Source: Burkholderiales bacterium (GTDB lineage Bacteria; Pseudomonadota; Gammaproteobacteria; Burkholderiales; Burkholderiaceae_C). From it: a stretch of 64,000 bases of DNA. Shown here one piece after another: positions 8,392-15,789 of the stretch (position 1 is the stretch's first letter; each line of letters begins with the position of its first letter). The position numbers and the translations under genes were made by a program. The stretch spans positions 1 through 64,000 of the forward strand of contig JACRAY010000035.1 of the NCBI GenBank assembly GCA_016213325.1, read 5' to 3'. The notes beneath the pieces were generated by a model. The model was not told where the DNA came from, made no database searches, and worked only from the letters and a program-made list of their open reading frames with translations.

Positions 8392-9585
8392 TCACCCGCC
8401 GGCCCTCTTTTGCAGGATTTCGAAGGCCGGCAGCGTCTTGCCTTCCAGCACTTCGAGGAAGGCGCCCCCGCCGGTCGAGATGTAGCCGATGTCGCTGTCG
8501 ATGCCGTATTTGGCGATCGCGGCCAGCGTGTCGCCGCCGCCCGCGATGCTGAAGGCGTCCGACGCGGCGATGGCGCGCGCGATCGTTTCGGTGCCCCTGG
8601 AGAACGCGTCGAACTCGAACACCCCCACCGGCCCGTTCCACACGATGGTGCCGGCCGACTTCAGCTGCTGTGCCAGCCGGGCCGCGGTTTGCGGGCCGAT
8701 GTCGAGGATCAGGTCATCGCTCGCCACCTCGTTCGCCGGCTTGACCGTGGCGGGCGCATCCGCCGCGAACGTTTTCGCGACCACCACGTCGGTCGGGATG
8801 GGCACGTCGGCGCCGCGCGCGGCCATGGCCTTGATCACGGCCCCAGCTTCGCCCACCAGGCCGGGTTCGGCCAGCGACTTGCCGATGGGCAGGCCCACGG
8901 CCAGCAGGAAGGTGTTGGCGATGCCGCCGCCCACGATCAGCTGGTCGACGTTGTTCGCCAGCGCCTGCAGGATGGTGAGCTTGGTCGACACCTTCGAGCC
9001 GGCCACGATGGCCACCAGCGGCCGCTTGGGCCGGGCCAGCGCCTTCGTGATCGCGTCGATCTCCGCGGCCAGCAGCGGGCCGGCACAGGCGACCTTGGCG
9101 TACTGCGCGATGCCGTAGGTGGTGGCCTCGGCGCGATGCGCGGTGCCGAAAGCGTCGTTGACGTAGATGTCGGTGAGCGCGGCCATCTTCTGCGCCAGCG
9201 CGGGGTCGTTCTTCTTCTCGCCCTTGTTGACGCGGCAGTTCTCCAGCAGCACCACTTCGCCCGGCTGCACGTCGACGCCGTCCACCCAATCGCGCTTGAG
9301 CGGCACCGGGCGGCCCAGCAGCTCGGCCAGGCGGGTGGCTACGGGCGCCAGCGAGTCTTCAGGCTTGAAGGCGCCCTCGGTGGGGCGGCCGAGGTGCGAA
9401 GTCACCATCACGGCCGCACCGGCTTCCAGCGCCATCGCGATGCAGGGGACCGAGGCGCGGATGCGCGTGTCCTCGGTGATGCGGCCGTCGTCGTCCTGCG
9501 GCACGTTCAGGTCGGCACGGATGAAGACGCGTTGCCCGCGCGCCTTGCCCTGGTCGCACAGGTCGGAAAATCTCAGGACGTTCAT
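8392..9585 (-). CDS. pgk: Phosphoglycerate kinase
   Basis: Makes ATP from 1,3-bisphosphoglycerate. 397 residues with the family signature RVFIRADLNVPQDD at the N-terminus, TSHLGRPTEG, the hinge and nucleotide motifs VAGSKVSTK and IVWNGPVGVFE, and the C-terminal GGGDTLAAI loop. The start at 9585 gives MNVLRFSDL, as in other burkholderial Pgk proteins; the frame is open ten codons further upstream but those residues look unrelated. First gene of the pgk-pyk-fba-purC run. Confidence 0.97.
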   Translation of the reverse strand: MNVLRFSDLCDQGKARGQRVFIRADLNVPQDDDGRITEDTRIRASVPCIAMALEAGAAVMVTSHLGRPTEGAFKPEDSLAPVATRLAELLGRPVPLKRDWVDGVDVQPGEVVLLENCRVNKGEKKNDPALAQKMAALTDIYVNDAFGTAHRAEATTYGIAQYAKVACAGPLLAAEIDAITKALARPKRPLVAIVAGSKVSTKLTILQALANNVDQLIVGGGIANTFLLAVGLPIGKSLAEPGLVGEAGAVIKAMAARGADVPIPTDVVVAKTFAADAPATVKPANEVASDDLILDIGPQTAARLAQQLKSAGTIVWNGPVGVFEFDAFSRGTETIARAIAASDAFSIAGGGDTLAAIAKYGIDSDIGYISTGGGAFLEVLEGKTLPAFEILQKRAGG

Positions 9586-9624
9586 GGGGGGTTTCTTTCT
9601 GGGGGAACCCGCCATTCTAGGAAG

Positions 9625-9954
9625 CTACCAGCCCAATCCCAGCCTCAGCGGCAGGTAGACCAGCATGCCGGCGAGCATCGTCATGAGTACGTTACGCCGC
9701 CAGAAGTACACGGCCACACCGGCGGCGGCGCCGAACACGCGGGCATCCAGTGCCGTGGTGATGAGCCGGCCGTTGGTGGTCAGGATCTCCGGCAGGATCA
9801 CGCCGGCCAGGGCGGCCACCGGCGCGTAGTGCAACGCACGCTCCACCCACGGCGGCAGCGCCCATGGCCGGTCCAGGATGAAGAAGAAGCAGCGCGTGAC
9901 CATCGTCACCCCGGCCAGGCACAGGATGACCACCAGCGTCCACCAGTCGGTCAC
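9625..9954 (-). CDS. azlD: AzlD-family small subunit of a branched-chain amino acid exporter
   Basis: 109 residues, almost all hydrophobic, with three to four predicted membrane segments and the AzlD-type opening TLVVILCLAGVTMVTRCFFF followed by PPWVERALHYAPVAALAGVILPE. It starts at a GTG that overlaps the azlC stop (GTGA), so it is coupled to azlC. AzlC and AzlD together export branched-chain amino acids or analogues in characterised bacteria; the exact substrate here is inferred. Confidence 0.9.
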   Translation of the reverse strand: MTDWWTLVVILCLAGVTMVTRCFFFILDRPWALPPWVERALHYAPVAALAGVILPEILTTNGRLITTALDARVFGAAAGVAVYFWRRNVLMTMLAGMLVYLPLRLGLGW

Positions 9955-10679
9955 GCGGCCTCCTTCTTCGGCAGGCGGCCTTCCAGCCAGAAGCACAGCA
10001 GCACCGCGGCGCCGATCGCCACTACCACGTTCAGCTTGAGCGGCATCGCATAGGCCGCGATCGCCACTGCCCCGGCCACCGCTGCGGCCAGCACGCGCAG
10101 CGGGGTGCTGGCCAGCGAGCACAGGATGCCCAGCAGGCACAGCAGGCCAGCGAAGCCCAGGCCCCATTCGGTGGGGATCCAGTTGCCGAGGAACACGCCG
10201 GCCAGGCTGGCACCGACCCACGTGGTCCAGGTCAGGAAGTAGTTGCCCGCGAGGTAGGCTTCCTGCGCGAGGTGGCCGGCCTCGTCCCCAGCCACCTCCT
10301 TGTACCTGCGCGTGAAGATCGCGTACGTCAGGTCGGCCGTGAGGAAGCCGTTGACCAGCCGCCGCCAGCGCGGCAGGTGCATCAGGAACGGCCGCAGGTG
10401 CAGGCTGAACACCACGAAGCGCAGGTTGACGCAGAACGCAGTGGCCAGGATCACCCACAGCGGCGCGCCCGCGATGATCAGCGGGATGGCGGCCAGTTGC
10501 GCGCTGCCTGCGTACACCAGCACCGTCATGAGCACGGCTTCCAGCGCGCTCATGCCCGACTTCACCATCGCCACGCCCATCATCAGGCCCCAGGCCGCGG
10601 TGCCGGGTGCGACCTGCGAGGTGGCGCGTATGCCTTGCCTGAATTCGGGGTGGGTGTAGATGCGGCGTTCGAAGAACAT
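9951..10679 (-). CDS. azlC: AzlC-family branched-chain amino acid exporter large subunit
   Basis: 242 residues with multiple membrane segments. The AzlC hallmarks are present: QVAPGTAAWGLMMGVAMVKSG, LVYAGSAQLAA and FCVNLRFVVFSL near residue 90. The inner-membrane pair AzlC-AzlD is known for exporting branched-chain amino acids. Its ATG overlaps the fmt stop (TGATG), and azlD overlaps its own stop, giving a tight fmt-azlC-azlD series. Confidence 0.93.
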   Translation of the reverse strand: MFFERRIYTHPEFRQGIRATSQVAPGTAAWGLMMGVAMVKSGMSALEAVLMTVLVYAGSAQLAAIPLIIAGAPLWVILATAFCVNLRFVVFSLHLRPFLMHLPRWRRLVNGFLTADLTYAIFTRRYKEVAGDEAGHLAQEAYLAGNYFLTWTTWVGASLAGVFLGNWIPTEWGLGFAGLLCLLGILCSLASTPLRVLAAAVAGAVAIAAYAMPLKLNVVVAIGAAVLLCFWLEGRLPKKEAA

Positions 10680-11644
10680 CAGGCCGCTGCCTCGAACCGC
10701 ATGCCGGCCTCAAGCGGAAAACCGCGCAGGAAGTCGGCATGGCCCAGTCGCTTGCCGCCCGCGCGCTGCAGCTCGCTGATTTCGAGCCGCCCTTCGCCGC
10801 AGGCCACGCCGATGCCGTTGCCGTCGACGGCCACGATGGTGCCGGGCGCGGCGCTGCCGCGGCCGCGCATCACCGCCTGCGCGCGCCACAGCTTCAGCAC
10901 TTCGCCGCCGAGGGAAGTGGTCGCACCGGGAAACGGGTCGAACGCGCGGATGCGCCGCTCGATCGCGTCGGCGGCTTGCGACCAGTCGATGCGTGCTTCC
11001 GCCTTGTCGACCTTGTGGGCGTAGGTCACGCCTTCGGCGGGCTGCCGCACCGGCGCCAGGCCGCCGCAGGCGGCCAGCTCCAGCGCCTCGACCGCGAGCC
11101 GCCCGCCGAGCGCGGCCAGCTTGTCGTGCAGCGTGCCGGTGGTCTCGCCGGCCGCAATCGCCACGCGTTCCGACAGCAGCATGTCGCCGGTGTCCAGCCC
11201 TTCGTCCATCTGCATGATGGTGACGCCGCTTTCGGCATCGCCGGCTTCGATGGCACGGTGGATCGGCGCGGCACCGCGCCAGCGCGGCAACAGCGAAGCG
11301 TGGATGTTCAGGCAGCCCAGGGGCGGTGCGTCCAGCACCCACTTGGGCAGGATGAGGCCGTAGGCCGCCACCACCATCACGTCAGCCTGCGCTGCCGCGA
11401 TGGCCGCCTGCGCAGCCGCTGCGTCGGCGGCGTACTTGCCGCCCAGCCGCAGGCCGCGCGGCTGCGCCACGGGGATGGCGTGCGCCTGGGCGAACAGCTT
11501 CACCGGTGAGGGTTGCAGCTTCATGCCGCGGCCGGCCGGCCGGTCAGGCTGCGTGAGCACCAGCGCGATGTCGAAGTGCGCGGCATGCAGCCGCTCGAGC
11601 GCTACCCGCGCGAAGTCGGGCGTGCCCGCGAAGATCACCCTCAT
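10679..11644 (-). CDS. fmt: Methionyl-tRNA formyltransferase
   Basis: Formylates initiator Met-tRNA using 10-formyltetrahydrofolate. 321 residues. The N-terminal formyltransferase domain carries RVIFAGTPDFA, the NIHASLLPRWRGAAPI motif with the catalytic Asn and His, and MQMDEGLDTGDM with the catalytic Asp. The C-terminal tRNA-binding domain starts near residue 205 (VTYAHKVDKAEARIDW). fmt is usually next to def; here a lipoprotein gene has come between them. Confidence 0.97.
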   Translation of the reverse strand: MRVIFAGTPDFARVALERLHAAHFDIALVLTQPDRPAGRGMKLQPSPVKLFAQAHAIPVAQPRGLRLGGKYAADAAAAQAAIAAAQADVMVVAAYGLILPKWVLDAPPLGCLNIHASLLPRWRGAAPIHRAIEAGDAESGVTIMQMDEGLDTGDMLLSERVAIAAGETTGTLHDKLAALGGRLAVEALELAACGGLAPVRQPAEGVTYAHKVDKAEARIDWSQAADAIERRIRAFDPFPGATTSLGGEVLKLWRAQAVMRGRGSAAPGTIVAVDGNGIGVACGEGRLEISELQRAGGKRLGHADFLRGFPLEAGMRFEAAA

Positions 11645-11662
11645 CGGTCGTTCTTGTTGGCT

Positions 11663-12157
11663 TCAGTTGCGGTCGTTGGGCGCGTTGATGAATTCCATGC
11701 CGGGGTGCGCCCGCTGCACCACGCCCTGCGGGTCGACGTACACCCAGTAGAACATGCGGTTGTTGTTGGCTTCCATCCAGCGGTAGGTCATGACGCTGCC
11801 CTGGAAGCTGGCCACGCCGCCGATGTCGGCCGGCGGCCCGAATTCGCGCTCGACGTCGGCGCGCGTCCACTTGCCCGGCTCGATGCGCTCGAACTCCTGC
11901 GGCGTCATCACCTGGCGCGAACGGACCACGCGGCCGGACGCGTCCAGGTCCACCATGAAAGCGTAGTGTCCCATGGGCATCATGGTGTACTGCATGCGCT
12001 GGCCGCCGCCCGCAAGCGGCACGGTGCGCAGCGGCGGGCCGGCGCGCGCGACCACCTGTTCACGCGTCATGCCCGGCTCGGCGTTCCACGCATTCATGGT
12101 GCTCACGCAGCCCGCCAGCAGGGCCAGCGTGGCGGCAAGCAGGGACAGGCGGCGCAT
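11663..12157 (-). CDS. BamE/SmpA-like outer-membrane lipoprotein
   Basis: 164 residues with a short signal peptide ending in the lipobox LLAGC (Cys17). Two segments resemble the opening helix of the BamE/SmpA fold: EPGMTREQVVARAGPP after the signal peptide, and KWTRADVEREFGPP in the middle. This suggests a duplicated or tandem fold. It is not the canonical bamE gene, which normally sits near fur, so I give no symbol. It lies 18 bases upstream of fmt and 16 downstream of def and is probably co-transcribed with both. The role is unknown; envelope assembly is only a guess from the fold. Confidence 0.75.
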   Translation of the reverse strand: MRRLSLLAATLALLAGCVSTMNAWNAEPGMTREQVVARAGPPLRTVPLAGGGQRMQYTMMPMGHYAFMVDLDASGRVVRSRQVMTPQEFERIEPGKWTRADVEREFGPPADIGGVASFQGSVMTYRWMEANNNRMFYWVYVDPQGVVQRAHPGMEFINAPNDRN

Positions 12158-12173
12158 GAAGCGAAGTCCCCGG

Positions 12174-12686
12174 TCAGACGCGCTCGCCGTCGCGCCGCGC
12201 CTTGAGCATCTTGGTCTTGATGCGGTTGCGCTTGAGCGGCGACAGGTACTCGACGAACACCTTGCCCACCAGGTGGTCCATCTCGTGCTGGATGCACACC
12301 GCCAGCAAGCCCTCGGCCTCGATTTCGCGCGAGTTGCCCTCGCCGTCGAGCGCGCGCACGCGGATGCGGCTGGAGCGCTCGACGCCGTCGTAGATGCCGG
12401 GCACCGACAGGCAGCCTTCGTCGTTGACCTGCTTGTCGTCGCTGGCCCACAGGATTTCGGGGTTGGCCAGCACCATCGGCTGGTTGCGCTCCTCGGACAC
12501 ATCGATCACGATGAGGCGTTCGTGCACGTCCACCTGGGTGGCCGCCAGGCCGATGCCGTTGGCGTCGTACATGGTTTCCAGCATGTCCGCCACCAGTTTG
12601 CGGATGCGTGCGTCCACCGCCTGGACGGGTTTGGCCACCGTATGCAGGCGGGGATCGGGGTAGCAGAGGATCGCAAGAAGTGCCAT
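12174..12686 (-). CDS. def: Peptide deformylase
   Basis: Removes the formyl group from nascent proteins, the counterpart to Fmt three genes on. 170 residues with all three metal-site motifs: GIGLAATQV, EGCLSVPG (metal Cys) and QHEMDHLVG (two metal His and catalytic Glu). The start at 12686 gives MALLAILCYPDPRL, the usual opening; the longer open frame upstream runs into the divergent promoter region. Confidence 0.97.
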   Translation of the reverse strand: MALLAILCYPDPRLHTVAKPVQAVDARIRKLVADMLETMYDANGIGLAATQVDVHERLIVIDVSEERNQPMVLANPEILWASDDKQVNDEGCLSVPGIYDGVERSSRIRVRALDGEGNSREIEAEGLLAVCIQHEMDHLVGKVFVEYLSPLKRNRIKTKMLKARRDGERV

Positions 12687-12831
12687 GGTGACGCAGTGGG
12701 GGCCGGTGTCGCTATTTTCGCCACTTTTGCCGCCCCCGGCAGGCCAAAAAACCAATAAACATTGCCCGATCAAGGGCTTGAGCGCAGAATCGCCAGTGAT
12801 TTGTCAAGTCCGGGCCCCTGAGGGAACCACG
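12687..12831. promoter_or_regulatory. 145-base divergent promoter region def / LysM gene
   Basis: This gap separates two divergent start codons and must hold promoters for both. It is richer in A and T than its surroundings, with an A-run near 12744-12749. A good ribosome site (AGGGAA, 12821-12826) precedes the LysM start. I could not pick -35 and -10 boxes with confidence on either strand. Confidence 0.4.
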
Positions 12832-14070
12832 ATGATGCCGCACCGCAAAGCAGCTTCCTTCTCCCAATTGTTGGGCGCGATGGCCGTGGGCCTTGCGATG
12901 GGCCAGCCGGCCCTGGCACAGAACCTCACCGTCTCGCCCGAGCAGCGGGCCACTGCCCAACAAGTCGCCTCGGCCGGGGTTCCCCTGTCCGAACTGTCCC
13001 CCAACGCGCCCGACAGCTACACGGTGAAGAAGGGCGACACGCTGTGGGCCATCTCCGGCATGTTCCTCAAGAGCGCCTGGCGCTGGCCCGAGCTGTGGGG
13101 CATGAACATGCAGGAGATCCAGAACCCGCACCGCATCTACCCCGGCCAGCAGCTGTACCTGGAGAAGGCGAACGGCCGGGCCCGCCTGCGCGTGGGCCAG
13201 GCGCCGGGCGGCCAGGCCGCCGGCGTGCCGGGCGATGCGCCCACGGACACCGTGCGCGTGACGCCGCGCGTGCGCTACGAGTCGATGGCCGACCAGTCCA
13301 TCCCCACCCTGCAGACCCACCTGATCGAGCCCTTCCTGGCCGAGCCCATGATCGTGGGCGAGGGCGAACTCGATCGCGCGCCGCGCCTGGTGGCCACGCA
13401 GGACACGCGCGTGCTGATCACCCGCGGCGACCGCGCGTATGCGCGCGGCCGTAACGGCACGCCTCTGGTGGACCCCGACCCGAGGCGGGTGTCCGAATTC
13501 CGCGTGATCCGCAACGCCACGCCCCTGCGCGACCCCGTGACCCGGCAGGTCCTCGGCTATGAAGCCAAGTACCTCGGCAAGGCGACGCTGGTGCGCGGCG
13601 AGTCGGTGCAGGCGGTGCGCACCGCCAGCGGCGGCACCGAAGAAGCGGTGGTGCCGGCCACCATCGACATCATCGCGGCCCGCGAAGAAATGCGCGTCGG
13701 CGACCGGCTGATCCCCGAGCCGCCACGCACGCTCACCAGCTACGTGCCGCGCGCCCCGGCGCAGGCCGTCGAAGGCAGCATCGTGTCGGTCTACGGCGAG
13801 GCCGTGGCATTTGCCGGCCAGAACCAGGTGGTGGTCCTGAACAGGGGCCGCGCCGACGGGCTGGAAACGGGCCACGTGCTGGCCATCCTGAAGGACGGCA
13901 AGCGCTTGGACGACCGCTCGCAGGCGGGCGAGCGCTCGTCGCTCAAGCTGCCAGACGAGCGCAACGGCCTGCTGATGGTGTTCCGCACCTTCGACAAGCT
14001 GTCGTACGCGCTGATCCTCGAGATCACCGACATCGTCAAGGCCGGTGACCGCGTCGTCAACCCGCGCTGA
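12832..14070 (+). CDS. Exported LysM-domain peptidoglycan-binding protein
   Basis: 412 residues. A signal peptide ends near AQPALAQ-type sequence (MGQPALAQ, about residue 32). A single LysM domain (about 62-110) shows YTVKKGDTLWAISGMFLK and NPHRIYPGQQLYL, and should bind peptidoglycan glycan chains. The C-terminal 280 residues are beta-rich without a recognised catalytic motif. The gene lies directly before dprA (19-base gap), a common order in Burkholderiales. A cell-envelope role is inferred from the LysM domain only. Two adjacent ATG codons occur; the first is used here. Confidence 0.88.
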   Translation: MMPHRKAASFSQLLGAMAVGLAMGQPALAQNLTVSPEQRATAQQVASAGVPLSELSPNAPDSYTVKKGDTLWAISGMFLKSAWRWPELWGMNMQEIQNPHRIYPGQQLYLEKANGRARLRVGQAPGGQAAGVPGDAPTDTVRVTPRVRYESMADQSIPTLQTHLIEPFLAEPMIVGEGELDRAPRLVATQDTRVLITRGDRAYARGRNGTPLVDPDPRRVSEFRVIRNATPLRDPVTRQVLGYEAKYLGKATLVRGESVQAVRTASGGTEEAVVPATIDIIAAREEMRVGDRLIPEPPRTLTSYVPRAPAQAVEGSIVSVYGEAVAFAGQNQVVVLNRGRADGLETGHVLAILKDGKRLDDRSQAGERSSLKLPDERNGLLMVFRTFDKLSYALILEITDIVKAGDRVVNPR

Positions 14071-14089
14071 AAACTAACGTTCCATCTTC

Positions 14090-15205
14090 ATGATGGAACG
14101 CGACGAACTGGCCGCCTGGCTGCGGCTTGCCCTGACTGACCGGATCGGCAACGTGGCCGGGCGCAAGCTGCTGGCCGCCTTCGGCTTGCCGCAGCAAGTG
14201 CTGGCGCAGCCGCGCGCGGCACTGGAGCAACTGCTCACACCGGCGCAGTGCAGCGCGCTGGAAGGACAACTGCCGAACTTCGAGGCGCAGCTCGAAGCCA
14301 CCTGGCAGTGGCTGACGGACACGGGCGGCGCCGAGCGCTGGATCGTCACGCTGGCCGATGCGGACTACCCGGCGAGCCTGCTGCAGACCGAAGACCCGCC
14401 GCTCCTGCTGTATGCGATGGGGCCGCGGGCCGCCGGCTTTCCGCACGCCGCGTTGGCTGTGGTCGGCAGCCGCAACCCCACGCCGCAGGGCAAGAGCAAC
14501 GCGCGCGCCTTCGGCCGGGCGCTGGCGCAAGCCGGTCTCACCGTGGTCTCGGGCCTCGCGCTGGGCGTGGACGGCGCCGCACACGAAGGGGCGCTGGAGG
14601 GGGCGCCGAGCGGCCAGCTGGCAACCATTGCCGTGGTCGGCACCGGGCTCGACCGCGTCTACCCGAAGCAGCACCACGACCTGGCGCATCGCATCGCTGG
14701 GCGCGGCTTCGTGATCAGCGAGTACCCGCTGGGCACTCCGCCGCTCGAAGCCAACTTCCCGAAGCGCAACCGCCTGATTTCGGCGCTGGGGCTGGGCACG
14801 CTGGTGGTCGAAGCCGCCGTGCAGTCCGGCTCGCTGATCACTGCGCGGCTGGCCGCCGAGCAGGGCAAGGACGTATTTGCGGTGCCCGGCTCGATCCATT
14901 CGCCGCAGTCGCGCGGCTGCCACCTGTTGATCCGGCAGGGGGCCAAGCTGGTGGAGACGGCGCAGGACGTGCTGGAGGACCTGAAGCTCGCCGCCCCTGC
15001 GGCGGCGGCGCGGGCGCACGACCCTCAGCCGCCGGAAACGAGCCTGCTCACCGCGCTGGGCTACGACCCGGTCGGCCTGGACGCCCTGATCGCCCGCACC
15101 GGCATACCCGCCGCGCTGCTGCAGGCGCAGCTGCTCGAGCTGGAGCTGGCGGGCGAGGTAGCCCGGCTCCCGGGAGGCCTGTTCCAGCGCGTAGGCGCGG
15201 CCTGA
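14090..15205 (+). CDS. dprA: DNA-processing protein DprA
   Basis: Binds incoming single-stranded DNA and loads RecA during natural transformation. 371 residues: an N-terminal helical SAM-like part, the Rossmann core with VVGSRNPTPQGKSNARAF, VVSGLALGVDGAAHEGAL, VGTGLDRVYP and FPKRNRLISALG, and a C-terminal winged-helix segment (about 310-371) ending LPGGLFQRV. All features of an active DprA are present, so the strain may be transformable if the other com genes exist. Confidence 0.96.
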   Translation: MMERDELAAWLRLALTDRIGNVAGRKLLAAFGLPQQVLAQPRAALEQLLTPAQCSALEGQLPNFEAQLEATWQWLTDTGGAERWIVTLADADYPASLLQTEDPPLLLYAMGPRAAGFPHAALAVVGSRNPTPQGKSNARAFGRALAQAGLTVVSGLALGVDGAAHEGALEGAPSGQLATIAVVGTGLDRVYPKQHHDLAHRIAGRGFVISEYPLGTPPLEANFPKRNRLISALGLGTLVVEAAVQSGSLITARLAAEQGKDVFAVPGSIHSPQSRGCHLLIRQGAKLVETAQDVLEDLKLAAPAAAARAHDPQPPETSLLTALGYDPVGLDALIARTGIPAALLQAQLLELELAGEVARLPGGLFQRVGAA

Positions 15206-15257
15206 GGCCACGGCGCAACAGTACTGGAACAGGCTGGATGGGCGCCGCGTTCCGGGC

Positions 15258-15263
15258 TATATT
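15258..15263 (+). promoter_or_regulatory. -10 box ahead of smg (candidate)
   Basis: TATATT ends six bases before the smg ATG at 15270, so a transcript from this box would start at or very near the start codon (leaderless or nearly so). No good -35 element is visible. Confidence 0.35.
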
Positions 15264-15269
15264 GGGGGC

Positions 15270-15749
15270 ATGTTTGAGGTGCTGGTGTTCGTTTACGAAA
15301 ACTACTGGCGCGGCGACGCGATCCCCGAACTGCCCCAGTTGGAGCGCAAGCTCAGCGCGCACGGCTTCGAGCCGCAGGAAATCCACGATGCCCTGGTCTG
15401 GCTCGACGGGCTGAACGTCGCGGCGACCAACACCGAGGTGCCTGAAGAGCTGCAGGAGCAGCCGGCGTTGCAGGCCGCCGACAGCATGCGGGTCTATTCC
15501 ACCAAGGAACAGGACCATCTGGGTGCCGACTGCCTGGGCTTCATTTCCTTCCTCGAAGGCTCCGGCGTGCTGCCGGCCGCCATGCGCGAGATCGTGCTCG
15601 ACCGTGCGATGGCCGTCACCGAGAGCCCGATGGACCTCGACGAGCTGAAGATCATCGTGCTGATGGTCTACTGGCGCTTCGGCCACGAACCCGATGCGCT
15701 GATCCTCGACGAGCTTTGCGACGATACCCAGGACCGCGTCGCTCACTGA
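15270..15749 (+). CDS. smg: Smg family protein (DUF494)
   Basis: 159 residues, opening MFEVLVFVYENYW, the hallmark of the Smg/DUF494 family that accompanies dprA in beta- and gammaproteobacteria. It is predominantly helical, with no catalytic motif and no signal peptide. The molecular role is unknown; the name comes from the dprA-smg linkage in E. coli. In many Burkholderiales a topoisomerase gene follows; here a convergent DUF1631 gene does. Confidence 0.93.
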   Translation: MFEVLVFVYENYWRGDAIPELPQLERKLSAHGFEPQEIHDALVWLDGLNVAATNTEVPEELQEQPALQAADSMRVYSTKEQDHLGADCLGFISFLEGSGVLPAAMREIVLDRAMAVTESPMDLDELKIIVLMVYWRFGHEPDALILDELCDDTQDRVAH

Positions 15750-15758
15750 AATCGGACC

Positions 15759-15776
15759 CTTTGCGTCCTTTGCGTC
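15759..15776. repeat. Two tandem copies of a CTTTGCGTC unit
   Basis: CTTTGCGTC occurs twice in tandem in the 40-base gap between convergent smg and the DUF1631 gene. The unit resembles the TTCTGCGTC units of the large inverted repeat at 37643-37749, so the two may belong to one intergenic repeat family. Confidence 0.55.
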
Positions 15777-15789
15777 CGGCTGTCCTGAA

